Shown piece after piece: positions 24,639-33,284 of a DNA stretch of 51,282 nt; positions within the stretch are counted from its first letter, which is position 1; the number at the start of each line of letters is the position of its first letter. The stretch comes from an uncultured Anaerococcus sp. (GTDB lineage Bacteria > Bacillota > Clostridia > Tissierellales > Peptoniphilaceae): assembly GCF_943912825.1 (NCBI RefSeq), contig NZ_CALTUX010000013.1, positions 1-51,282 of the forward strand, written 5' to 3'. The position numbers and the translations under genes are program-made. The notes beneath the pieces are model-generated. The model was not told where the DNA came from, made no database searches, and worked only from the letters and a program-made list of their open reading frames with translations.

Positions 24639-25263
24639 CCAATATATAGACCACACCAACCTAAAGGCAGATGCCACCTTTGACCAAATCAAAAAACTAG
24701 TAGACGAAGCAGTAGACCATGACTTCTACTCAGTTTGCGTAAACTCATCCTATGTCAAATTCATAAGAGACTATAACAAAGACATCAAAATCGCAGCAGT
24801 AGTAGGCTTTCCACTTGGAGCCATGACCAAGGATGCCAAAGTCTTTGAGGCAAAAGAAGCAATCAGAGATGGGGCAAGAGAGATTGACATGGTAATCAAC
24901 ATCGGCAGGCTTAAATCAGAAGACTACTTCTATGTGGAAGATGAAATCAGAGCCATCAAAGAAGCCATAGGAGATAATATCTTAAAGGTAATCATAGAAA
25001 CTTGCCTTTTAACAGAAGATGAAAAGGTCAAGGCTTGCAAGCTAGCCCTAAATGCTGGGGCAGACTTCGTCAAGACCTCCACAGGATTTTCAACAGGAGG
25101 AGCGACTGTCGCTGATATCAAGCTAATGAAAGAAGTGGTAGAAGGCAAGATCAAGGTAAAGGCAAGCGGTGGCATCCACACAAAGGAAGAAGCCCTAGCC
25201 CTAATCGAAGCAGGCGCTGACAGGATAGGCGCGAGCAAGTCAATAGACATCTGCAAGGAGTAA
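24625..25263 (+). CDS. Deoxyribose-phosphate aldolase
   Basis: This 212-residue class I aldolase splits 2-deoxyribose 5-phosphate into glyceraldehyde 3-phosphate and acetaldehyde. The Schiff-base lysine is K150 in FVKTSTGFSTGGAT, and K179 in KVKASGGI is the second catalytic lysine. The start overlaps the phosphatase gene by 14 bases; GGAGGAA precedes a tandem ATGATG, so 24628 is also possible. No other nucleoside-catabolism gene is adjacent. Confidence 0.94.
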   Translation: MMKINQYIDHTNLKADATFDQIKKLVDEAVDHDFYSVCVNSSYVKFIRDYNKDIKIAAVVGFPLGAMTKDAKVFEAKEAIRDGAREIDMVINIGRLKSEDYFYVEDEIRAIKEAIGDNILKVIIETCLLTEDEKVKACKLALNAGADFVKTSTGFSTGGATVADIKLMKEVVEGKIKVKASGGIHTKEEALALIEAGADRIGASKSIDICKE

Positions 25264-25265
25264 AA

Positions 25266-26717
25266 ATGGCCAACGAAATAATGATGCAATCCTTTGAATG
25301 GGATACAAATGGAGACGGATCCTTTTATAAAAACTTAAGCAAAACAGCCAAAGACCTCAAAAAAGCAGGCATAGACGCCCTTTGGCTCCCACCAATGTGC
25401 AAGGGAGGTGGAGACATGGACGTAGGCTACGGAATCTACGACCTCTGGGACCTAGGCGAATTTGACCAAAAAGGCACCATCAGAACCAAATACGGAACCA
25501 AAGACGAACTAATCAAAGCCATCGAAGACCTCCACGCTGCAGGCATCAAGTCCTACGCAGACGTTGTCCTAAACCACAAGGGCAATGCAGACTTCAAGGA
25601 AAACTTCAAGGCAGTTATGGTAGATCAAAACAACAGAGAAGAAGACGTCTCAGGAGAGATGGAAATTGAAGCTTGGACAGGCTTTGACTTTGAGGGAAGG
25701 AAAGGTAAATACTCAGACATGGTCTGGCACTACTACCACTTCACAGGAGTCGACTACGATGCCAAAACCGATACATCAGCCATCTTTAGAATCCTAGGCG
25801 ATGGCAAATATTGGGACGAAGACGTATCCAAAGAAAAGGGCAACTTCGACTATCTCATGAACTGCGACATAGACCACACCCACCCAGAAGTAAGAGAAGA
25901 AATATTCAAATGGGTTGACTGGTTCACAGAAGAAACCAAGGTCGATGGCTTCAGATATGATGCCCTCAAACACATATCAGGCGACTTCATCTACGACCTA
26001 TCCAAATATATAATCCAAAAAAAGGGGGCAGACAAGTTCTACCTCTTCGGAGAATTCTGGCAATACGACACAGGAGCCATCGAATCCTACCTAGACAATT
26101 CAGACTACAGGATTGACCTCTTTGACGTGCCCCTTCACTTCCATATGAACGAAGCCAGCAAATCCATGGGCAACTACGACATGAGAAAAATCTTCGACAA
26201 CACCATAGTCAAAGACTTCCCAGCCCAGGCAGTAACCTTTGTAGACAACCACGACAGCCAACCAGGCCAATCCCTAGACTCATGGGTAGAAGAGTGGTTC
26301 AAAGAAATAGCCTACGCCCTCATCCTATTCAGAAAAGACGGTTACCCATGCCTCTTTGCAGGAGACTACTACGGCCTAATAGGAGAACATAAAACAGAAC
26401 CATTAAAAGACATGCTAGATAAGATGATGCAAGTTAGGAAATCCTACAACTACGGTGAACAAGACGACTACTTCGACCACCCATCAGTCATAGGCTGGGT
26501 CAGAAGAGGAGATGAAAGCCACAAGCCACTAGCAGTCCTAGTCTCAATAAAAGACATGGCAGAAAAGCAAATGTTCGTCGGCGAAAGCGAAGCTGGAGCC
26601 ACCTACACAGACCTATCAGGTAAAAACGAAGACATAAGCATAGATGAAAACGGAAACGGAGTATTTACAGTTGGACCGGGAACAGTAACCTACTGGGTCA
26701 ACAAAGACACAATATGA
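25266..26717 (+). CDS. Cytoplasmic alpha-amylase (GH13)
   Basis: This 483-residue GH13 enzyme resembles the AmyS/cytoplasmic amylase subgroup. There is no signal peptide, so it acts on internal maltodextrins or glycogen. The (beta/alpha)8 barrel motifs are visible: ADVVLNHKGN, DGFRYDALKH with the nucleophile near 231, GEFW with the acid/base glutamate near 264, and FVDNHDSQ with the transition-state aspartate near 326. A C-terminal beta domain follows. It starts 3 bases after deoC, and its last 4 bases overlap rnhA. Confidence 0.92.
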   Translation: MANEIMMQSFEWDTNGDGSFYKNLSKTAKDLKKAGIDALWLPPMCKGGGDMDVGYGIYDLWDLGEFDQKGTIRTKYGTKDELIKAIEDLHAAGIKSYADVVLNHKGNADFKENFKAVMVDQNNREEDVSGEMEIEAWTGFDFEGRKGKYSDMVWHYYHFTGVDYDAKTDTSAIFRILGDGKYWDEDVSKEKGNFDYLMNCDIDHTHPEVREEIFKWVDWFTEETKVDGFRYDALKHISGDFIYDLSKYIIQKKGADKFYLFGEFWQYDTGAIESYLDNSDYRIDLFDVPLHFHMNEASKSMGNYDMRKIFDNTIVKDFPAQAVTFVDNHDSQPGQSLDSWVEEWFKEIAYALILFRKDGYPCLFAGDYYGLIGEHKTEPLKDMLDKMMQVRKSYNYGEQDDYFDHPSVIGWVRRGDESHKPLAVLVSIKDMAEKQMFVGESEAGATYTDLSGKNEDISIDENGNGVFTVGPGTVTYWVNKDTI

Positions 26718-27292
26718 AATATTACGCAGTAAAAAAAGGCAGAAATCCTGGGATCTACACATCCTGGGATTCTTGCTTAAAAGAAGTAAAAGGCTACCCA
26801 AACGCCTCCTACAAGTCCTTCAAGACTAAAGAAGAGGCCCTAGCCTTTATGTCAAATGAGAAAAAGGAAATAAAAATAGACCAAGACACAGTCATAGCCT
26901 ATGTAGACGGCTCCTTCAACCTCAAAGAAAAAACCTACGGAGCAGGAGTAGTCCTAATAAAAGATGATACAGAAGAGACATTCTACAAAGCTTATAAAGA
27001 CGACTACTACATCCACAGAAACGTAGCAGGAGAAGTAAAGGCAGCAGAGCTAGCCATAGAAAAAGCCCTAGAAAAATCCTACAAAAAAATCCTAATCCAC
27101 CACGACTACCAAGGCATAGCCAGCTGGGCCGATGGAGAATGGAAAGCAAACAACAAACTAACCCAATCATATCAGGCCTATATAAAAGAAGCAAGAAAGC
27201 AAATAGAGATAGGATTTGTAAAAGTAAAAGGGCATTCGAATGATAAGTATAATGATCTTGCAGATGAGTTGGCCAAAAAAGCTATTTTTTAA
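26714..27292 (+). CDS. Ribonuclease H with N-terminal hybrid-binding domain
   Basis: This 192-residue protein has an N-terminal hybrid-binding (viroplasmin-like) domain, KYYAVKKGRNPGIYTSWDSC to about residue 46, then an RNase H1 domain. The catalytic residues D65, E107, D131 and D184 are all present. It removes RNA from RNA-DNA hybrids. The ATG overlaps the amylase stop (ATGA). The stop codon lies inside the terminator hairpin. Confidence 0.93.
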   Translation: MKYYAVKKGRNPGIYTSWDSCLKEVKGYPNASYKSFKTKEEALAFMSNEKKEIKIDQDTVIAYVDGSFNLKEKTYGAGVVLIKDDTEETFYKAYKDDYYIHRNVAGEVKAAELAIEKALEKSYKKILIHHDYQGIASWADGEWKANNKLTQSYQAYIKEARKQIEIGFVKVKGHSNDKYNDLADELAKKAIF

Positions 27293-27304
27293 AATAGCTT
27301 TTTT
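27275..27304 (+). terminator. Terminator overlapping the rnhA stop codon
   Basis: AAAAAAGCTATTTT (27275-27288) pairs with AAAATAGCTTTTTT (27291-27304), a 14-pair stem with a 2-base loop. The rnhA stop TAA is at 27290-27292, inside the hairpin. Confidence 0.8.
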
Positions 27305-27896
27305 TAATATCAAAAAATTGAACTTTAGGGGGCTTAGGCCCCTAAAAACCCCCTTGATTTCTTTATTTTTAATAAAATATTGTTATTTAGTATAATTCTT
27401 CGTTATGTCATCTCATTATATATAATTTCTATTTACTATTGAATCTTCGTCTAAAGGAGGGGCGAAGGGGGCGGCCGATGCCCCCTCATGCCCCTCCTTA
27501 AACCTCCTCATTTCACCCCCTCCCGGCTCCTTAGGCGGAGTGCTAAAGGGGAAGATTTTTTTCAAAAATCTTCTTTATTATGACGGATTACTTTGTATTT
27601 ATCTAGCCTTGTTCTTACTGATTTAAAATCAAAAGTCCCCTAAAAATCACAATCTAGTCCAAATTGGCTTTTTATAGTCACTTGTCATCTTAGTAGTTAC
27701 AATATTTTTATTTAAGGATGGTTGTCAGTGTGATTTTCTAAACGGTGACTTTTTATTTTAAATCTCCATGTAAATTAGAAAACCCATCGCTATCGCGATT
27801 AAAATATAAGTTCCACCAATCGTAATGTTTGCAAAGCAAACGAGCCTAAAGCCTACTTTGATGTCAAAATTCTCTCAGATTACAGAATAATACTTC

Positions 27897-27955
27897 AAGG
27901 TCGGGAGATTTTGTAAATGGAGATGCCGTTAAGAAAATCTCCTGACGCACGAGTA
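27897..27955 (+). repeat. 59-base block identical in both complete loci, with a 13-pair hairpin
   Basis: This block is identical to 33799-33857. Within it GTCGGGAGATTTT (27900-27912) pairs with AAAATCTCCTGAC (27934-27946), with one G-T pair. The loop carries ATGGAGATGCCGTT. The surrounding sequence is much less conserved. Confidence 0.85.
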
Positions 27956-28171
27956 CAAATTAAATTTCTGTAACTACTAAGATGTAAAGTATATACAAAC
28001 ATAAAGTTGGGCTAGATTGAGATTTTTAGGCATCGGAATGTCAAAATCAATAAGAATAAGGATAGCTAATACAAAGGGTTCCGTCTACCAAGAGTGGATT
28101 GCCGTTAGGCAATCTTCTCTATTCGCCCTCTGCAAGAGTCGCTTGCGGGGTGTAACGAAGTGGGGGTGTAA

Positions 28172-28219
28172 GGGGGAGGGCGATGAGGACCCATGCGAAA
28201 GGGTCCTTGGCCCTCCCCC
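28172..28219 (+). repeat. GATGA-type GC-rich hairpin (copy in locus 1)
   Basis: The outer stem GGGGGAGGGC (28172-28181) pairs with GCCCTCCCCC (28210-28219). The internal loop GATGA faces TTG. The inner stem GGACCC (28187-28192) pairs with GGGTCC (28201-28206) around ATGCGAAA. Confidence 0.85.
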
Positions 28220-28390
28220 TTTGGCGAAGTCATCAGCTTGATGACAATAATTTACTATGAGATAAAATAACGAAGAGAAATAGTAATTGATATTGTATTA
28301 CTAAAATAAAAGAAATAATAACGAAGAAAAATAGTAAATAAATACTATTATCTTGGATAATAAAAACCCCATCTTGGATAACAAAAAACC

Positions 28391-28762
28391 ATCATCTTGG
28401 ATGATAATCCCTTGATTTTAATATATTAATTGGTATATTATTAAATATTATCAATACAACAAAAACCCACACAATTAACATTAAAGTAACCCTCATAATT
28501 GTGAAGATTTCTTAGAAGTCCAAATCTTAGGACAAAAACTTGAAATCAAGCCATTTAATCCTAATGAATGGAAATTCTATTGTAGAAATTCTAGCCAATT
28601 GTGAAGATAACTTGTTGATATATTTAGATAAATTTTAGATATATTGATATTTTGATCAAATGTGTTGACAATGTGGAGACTATGTTGTAAGATAATAATT
28701 GTAAAGTGAGTACTAAAAAAATGTACAAAGATTAAACGAAATTTATAAGGAGAACAATAATT
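28391..28762 (+). other. AT-rich upstream region of the surface protein gene
   Basis: This 370-base stretch between repeat locus 1 and the surface protein gene has no credible open frame. It begins with the last ATCTTGGATGAT-type motif and ends with the promoter at 28665-28693 and a ribosome site AAGGAG at 28747-28752. The 5' UTR would be about 60 bases. Confidence 0.5.
28665..28693 (+). promoter_or_regulatory. Promoter of the surface protein gene
   Basis: A perfect TTGACA (28665-28670) is followed after 17 bases by TAAGAT (28688-28693). Confidence 0.6.
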
Positions 28763-30115
28763 ATGAAATTAAATAAATTAGCAGCAGGTGCTCTTGCACT
28801 AGCTCTAGGTCTTGGTGCAGTAGCACCAGCAGTAGCTGCAGAACACAGCTATTCACAACTTAACGCTGAACAAGCAGACAAACTACAAAAAGAAGCTCAA
28901 GGACTAAGAGAAAAATTAGTTAAAGCTGGCGAAGCTGAAACAAAAGCTAAAGCAGCTTACGACGCAGCAAAAGCTGAAGAAAAAGCAGCTTATGATGCAT
29001 ACGTAGCTCTAGTTGGACAAGTTTACGAACTTTCTACAATCAGAGATTACGTAAAAGGTGAAAAAGACGTTGATACAGCAAAAGAAAAATTCGTTAAATT
29101 TGCTAGAATTCAAAAAGAATCTCAAGAAAGAAATCTTGCTCAAAAAGCATACAACGAATTAGACGCACTTACAAAAGTAACACTTCCATCATTTGAAGAT
29201 CTTCTTAACGGTACAGGCAGAACTACAGTTGCTGCTCTAGGTGATAAAGATGCTGCAGATAAAGTTCCATCTGGTGCAGTAGCTGAATCAGTAGGTGGAC
29301 TACTAAGACAACTTGCTTCATATGATGATGCAAAAGTTTCTGAAAAGAAAATTGCTGATGCATTTGATAGACTTCTTGTAGCAGTTAAAGATGCTAACAG
29401 AAAATTCAGACTAATGAACGAAGCTAAAGCAGCTACAATTGCAGCTAAAGCTAAGCTAGATGCAAACCTAAAAGAAGCTGACGTATACCTAAGACAATTT
29501 GGTGCAGCTCTAGTTTATGACGGAAGCAAATACAAAGTAACAGGACCAGAAGTTGCTGGACACCCAACAGAAGCTGGTAGAGACCTTGGTAAAGTAGCAT
29601 CTTCTAAAAAAGTTGACTATGCAGCTCTTAAAGCAGCTAGAGATAAAGCATTCGAAACATACAATGCAGCTAAACTACTTCTTGAAAAATTCCCAGAAAC
29701 AGTTAAATCTGTTAAACCAGCTCTAGAAGCTGAAGTTGCTAAAGCAGCTAACCTAATCAAGAAAGCAGACGCTCTTCTAGCTAAAAAATCAGCATTCATC
29801 GCTACAGCTTACGCTGCAGAAGAAGATGACGCAGCAGCAGCTGAAGAACTAACAAAAGCTCTTAACGAAACAAACGACAAAATGGAAGAGCTTATGAACA
29901 AAAACGAAAAAGAAAACAAAGAAATCAACGAAAAAGCTGAAACACCAGTTAAACCAGCTGAAGAGAAAAAAGAAGAGAAAAAAGAAGACAAAAAAGCTAA
30001 CAAACCAGCAAGAAAAGCTGGAAACAACGCTAAAACAGGTATCGCTGGAGTAGCTGGCGTAGCTGGAATCCTTGCAGCAGCATCAGTTGCTTACGCAGCA
30101 AGCAAAAGAGACTAA
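28763..30115 (+). CDS. Alanine/lysine-rich secreted surface protein with C-terminal anchor signal
   Basis: This 450-residue protein starts with a Sec signal peptide (KLNKLAAGALALALGLGA, cleavage probably after AVAA near residue 26). The body is alanine- and lysine-rich and largely helical, with coiled-coil-like stretches (about 30-75, 190-235, 290-345). A charged EK-rich spacer (about 365-415) leads to the tail NNAKTG, a hydrophobic stretch of about 22 residues and SKRD. That order, motif-hydrophobic-positive, is a sortase-type sorting signal, but NAKTG replaces the usual LPXTG. Codon use is very uniform, as in highly expressed genes. It is single-gene, with its own promoter and terminator. 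I do not recognise the family; adhesion or wall structure is a guess. Confidence 0.8.
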   Translation: MKLNKLAAGALALALGLGAVAPAVAAEHSYSQLNAEQADKLQKEAQGLREKLVKAGEAETKAKAAYDAAKAEEKAAYDAYVALVGQVYELSTIRDYVKGEKDVDTAKEKFVKFARIQKESQERNLAQKAYNELDALTKVTLPSFEDLLNGTGRTTVAALGDKDAADKVPSGAVAESVGGLLRQLASYDDAKVSEKKIADAFDRLLVAVKDANRKFRLMNEAKAATIAAKAKLDANLKEADVYLRQFGAALVYDGSKYKVTGPEVAGHPTEAGRDLGKVASSKKVDYAALKAARDKAFETYNAAKLLLEKFPETVKSVKPALEAEVAKAANLIKKADALLAKKSAFIATAYAAEEDDAAAAEELTKALNETNDKMEELMNKNEKENKEINEKAETPVKPAEEKKEEKKEDKKANKPARKAGNNAKTGIAGVAGVAGILAAASVAYAASKRD

Positions 30116-30138
30116 TTAATAATTAGAATCTAAAGAGG

Positions 30139-30233
30139 CGGTCAACAAAGAGTGCACTCTTAGACCGTATCTTAAAATAAAATACCCGGGTACTCACTTC
30201 AAAAAACCTTCCATTAATTTGGAAGGTTTTTTT
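30139..30233 (+). terminator. Double terminator after the surface protein gene
   Basis: A stem CGGTC (30139-30143)/GACCG (30163-30167) encloses the palindrome AGAGTGCACTCT (30149-30160). A classical terminator follows: AAAACCTTCC (30203-30212) pairs with GGAAGGTTTT (30221-30230) and continues with T. Confidence 0.85.
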
Positions 30234-30360
30234 ATGGGGATTTTGAGATTAATGGGTAATAATACAAATCACATTCATATGTATTAAACCCACTTACTAA
30301 ACCCCTAAGAGTTTAAACCTGTCACTAAACCACCCATCCGCATGACTCACGCACACACCC

Positions 30361-31109
30361 ACCCCGAAAGAGCTATGGAGAGGAGGGGTCTCATCAGTAG
30401 AGTGCATAAAGAGATTAGTAACTACATCGGGCTATGTATGTACATAATTAAGTAGAAACCAATCATCGATGTACCCACAAAACTCTAAAAACACCTAACC
30501 ATGAGATTTCTCGTTTCACTCGAAATGGGAGGGAAGATGGTGACACACTTGTTTAGGTTCCTTACAAATAATATTATCTTAGACAATAATTCATATTCTA
30601 GCACAACTAGGGACTAAACTCTCCCACCCCGACAGAGCGATAGCGACTAGGGGTCTCATCAACTTTCTCTATATAGGGATTAGCCTCTACATCGGGCCAT
30701 GTTCCTACTCCATTATGTATAAAAAAATCACCGATGTATGTACAGAACCCTAGATAAACAAAACCATGAGATTTCTCGTTCCACTCGAAATGGGAGGGGG
30801 AAGCTGGTTCCATATTTTATTATCATCCTTGAAATATAATATTCTCTTAACGAATAATTCAAAAACTAAAGCTTACCACGGCATCCAAAACCCCGTACGT
30901 CCACACAATAACCCACCCCGACAGAGCTTGCGACGAGGGGTCTCATGGTTCTTTACATAAAGGGATTAGTAAATACATCGGGCCATGTATATACTTCAAT
31001 AGGTACAAACCTATCACCGATGTAGGTACAGAACCCTTGATAAACAAAACAATGGGGTCCTCTTAGAGCCGGACGGGCTTGCACTCACGTTCGTTCGAAA
31101 TGGGAGGGG
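30361..31109. repeat. Three tandem copies of a structured repeat before uvrB
   Basis: Cores lie at 30361-30533, 30626-30799 and 30915-31109, with periods of 265 and 289 bases. Each has an ACCCC...GGGGTCTCAT stem, GGGATTAG or a variant, TACATCGG paired with CCGATGTA about 30-45 bases later (CGATGTA in copy 1), then CATGAGATTTCTCG and CGAAATGGGAGGG. Copy 3 differs in the last part (31051-31090). The spacers are AT-rich and not conserved. No reading frame is kept across copies; the 68-codon minus-strand frame in copy 2 is absent from the others. This stretch otherwise holds no gene. Confidence 0.8.
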
Positions 31110-31228
31110 GTGTTGCTATTACATTTAATTTTAATTCCTTAAGGCTAATATTCTTCTTATAGAAACCCTCTGTATCAAACAATACCATGAACCACATACC
31201 CACACCAAACACCCCACACCCCCAACCA

Positions 31229-31256
31229 TTGAAAACCACCTATTTCCTAGTATAAT
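31229..31256 (+). promoter_or_regulatory. Promoter of uvrB
   Basis: TTGAAA (31229-31234) is followed after 16 bases by a perfect TATAAT (31251-31256), 70 bases before the ATG. No LexA/DinR-type box was recognised around it. Confidence 0.6.
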
Positions 31257-31325
31257 ACAAGGGTATAAATGTGTGTATTTTAAAGGCCTTTTGGGTCTTT
31301 TGCTTTATAAAGAATGTGAGATTTT

Positions 31326-33284
31326 ATGAAATTTAAGCTTAATTCAGAATATAAACCACGTGGAGACCAGCCGGAGGCTATTAAGGAGCTTAGCGAGGGC
31401 ATCCTTGCTGGCAAGAAGGACCAGATCCTAAGAGGGGTGACTGGGTCTGGTAAGACCTTTACCATGGCCAATATTATCGAGAAGGTCCAAAGACCTACCC
31501 TTGTCCTTGCCCACAACAAGACCCTTGCCTATCAGCTTTTTACAGAGTTTAAGGAGTTTTTCCCGGACAATGCTGTAGAATATTTTGTTTCCTATTATGA
31601 TTATTACCAGCCAGAGGCCTATGTGGCTGCAACTGATACTTACATTGCCAAGGACTCATCTATCAACGATGAGATTGACAAGATGCGCCACTCTGCGACT
31701 ATGGCTCTTTTTGAGCGTAGAGATGTTATTATTGTGGCATCTGTATCTTGTATTTACGGCTTGGGTGATCCGATTGATTACAAAAAGCTAGTCGTATCCC
31801 TAAGGCCTGGCCAAGAAATAAGTCCGGCAGGAGTTATGAAAAAGCTAATTGATGTCCAATATGTGCGAAATGACGTGGACTTTGATAGGGGGACTTTCAG
31901 ATCTAGGGGAGATATCCTTGATATCTATCCAGCAGGTTTTGATCAAAAGGCCATCAGGGTTGAGTTTTTTGGAGATGAAATCGACCAAATTTCAGAATTT
32001 GATCCTCTAACAGGCAAGGTTTTATCAAAGCTTTCCCACGGCTATATCTATCCTGCCAGCCACTACGCTACAACAAGCGAGAAGACTGAAAGGGCTATAG
32101 TTACAATAGAAGAAGAGCTTGAAGAGAGAATCAAGGAATTTGAAAGCGAAAATAAACTCCTAGAGGCCCAAAGAATTGAGCAGAGAACCAGATATGACAT
32201 AGAAATGCTCAAGGAAATCGGCTTTTGCTCGGGTATAGAAAATTATTCTGCCCACCTATCCCAAAGGCCAAGAGGGTCAAGGCCTTACACCCTAATAGAC
32301 TATTTCCCAAAAGATTTCGTCCTAATGGTAGATGAGTCCCACGTCTCTATCCCACAAGTAGGGGGCATGTATGCAGGCGATAGGTCTAGAAAGCAAAATC
32401 TAGTAGATTACGGCTTTAGGCTCCCTTCAGCCCTAGATAATAGGCCACTCAAATTTGAAGAATTTGAAAAGCTAATCAACCAGACAATCTACGTCTCTGC
32501 AACACCAGGCCCATACGAGATGGAAAAAACAGGTGGCAAGATTGTAGAGCAAATCATAAGGCCAACAGGACTCCTTGACCCACTTGTAGAAATAAGACCG
32601 ACAGAAAATCAAATAGATGATCTGATAAATGAAGTCTATAAGACCATAGACAAGGGTGATAGGGTCCTAGTCACAACCCTAACCAAGAAAATGGCCGAAG
32701 ACCTCACAGACTACTTAACAGAAAAGCAAATCAAGGTCAAATACCTCCACTCAGACATCAAGACAATCGAAAGAAGCGAGATAATAAGAGAGCTAAGGCT
32801 AGGAGAATTTGACGTCTTAGTAGGCATCAACCTCCTAAGAGAAGGTCTAGATATACCAGAAGTATCCCTAATAACAATCCTAGATGCCGATAAGGAAGGA
32901 TTTTTAAGAAGCGAAACCTCCCTAATCCAAACCATAGGAAGGGCCGCTCGTAACTCAGAAGGCAGGGTAATTATGTATGCCGACCGCATAACAGGATCCA
33001 TGCAAAAGGCAATAGATGAAACAGAAAGAAGAAGAAAAATTCAAGAAGCCTTCAACAAAAAGCACAACATAACTCCAACCACCATCAGGAAAAACATAGG
33101 CGAAATAATCCAAGTCACCAAAAAAGCAGAAGATGTAGAAGAAATCCAAGAAATAAACAGAGCAGAAATAGAAACAATCCTAATAAACATGGAAGCAGAA
33201 ATGTATAAGGCTGCAGAAGAGCTAGACTTTGAAAGAGCAGCAAAATTACGAGATCAGATAAAAAAGATGAGAGAGGATTTCTAA
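31326..33284 (+). CDS. Excinuclease ABC subunit B
   Basis: UvrB of 652 residues, full length. The Walker A motif is GVTGSGKT at 37-44. The damage-gripping beta-hairpin region follows with YYDYYQPEAYV. DESHV is the Walker B motif, and helicase motifs ADKEGFLRSE and QTIGRAARN lie further on. The C-terminal UVR domain (NMEAEMYKAAEELDFERAAK) binds UvrC. It verifies DNA damage delivered by UvrA. The uvrA gene lies downstream in the same direction, but the two are separated by almost 1 kb of repeat DNA. Confidence 0.97.
   Translation: MKFKLNSEYKPRGDQPEAIKELSEGILAGKKDQILRGVTGSGKTFTMANIIEKVQRPTLVLAHNKTLAYQLFTEFKEFFPDNAVEYFVSYYDYYQPEAYVAATDTYIAKDSSINDEIDKMRHSATMALFERRDVIIVASVSCIYGLGDPIDYKKLVVSLRPGQEISPAGVMKKLIDVQYVRNDVDFDRGTFRSRGDILDIYPAGFDQKAIRVEFFGDEIDQISEFDPLTGKVLSKLSHGYIYPASHYATTSEKTERAIVTIEEELEERIKEFESENKLLEAQRIEQRTRYDIEMLKEIGFCSGIENYSAHLSQRPRGSRPYTLIDYFPKDFVLMVDESHVSIPQVGGMYAGDRSRKQNLVDYGFRLPSALDNRPLKFEEFEKLINQTIYVSATPGPYEMEKTGGKIVEQIIRPTGLLDPLVEIRPTENQIDDLINEVYKTIDKGDRVLVTTLTKKMAEDLTDYLTEKQIKVKYLHSDIKTIERSEIIRELRLGEFDVLVGINLLREGLDIPEVSLITILDADKEGFLRSETSLIQTIGRAARNSEGRVIMYADRITGSMQKAIDETERRRKIQEAFNKKHNITPTTIRKNIGEIIQVTKKAEDVEEIQEINRAEIETILINMEAEMYKAAEELDFERAAKLRDQIKKMREDF

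Larger units (their letters stand above)
27305..28390. repeat. Composite structured repeat, locus 1 (head-to-head pair)
   Basis: The left half (27305 to about 27800, minus orientation) and right half (about 27830-28390, plus orientation) are imperfect reverse complements. Examples are CATCTTAGTAGTTACA (27686-27701) with TGTAACTACTAAGATG (27969-27984), and CCTAAAAATC at 27641 with GATTTTTAGG at 28023. Outward from the centre each half carries a variable AT or GC hairpin (27551-27573; 28097-28114), a small GC hairpin (27527-27540; 28128-28138), the GATGA-type GC hairpin (left: exact reverse complement of 1-55; right 28172-28219) and an AACGAAG tail. The left end is a TTAGGGG-type stem near 27322. 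The short open frames inside, such as 28017-28241, run through the hairpins and I do not believe they are genes. Confidence 0.85.

Noticed and set aside
28017..28241. A 74-codon open frame within repeat locus 1
   Set aside because: It starts without a ribosome site and runs through hairpins whose stems vary in a non-coding way; the equivalent frame is not kept in locus 2.
30607..30813. A 68-codon minus-strand frame in the second tandem repeat
   Set aside because: The frame is broken in the other two copies, while the stems are conserved, so conservation is not for coding.
31200..31325. LexA/DinR box controlling uvrB
   Set aside because: I looked for GAAC-N4-GTTC-type and CGAAC-type sites around the promoter and found none convincing.
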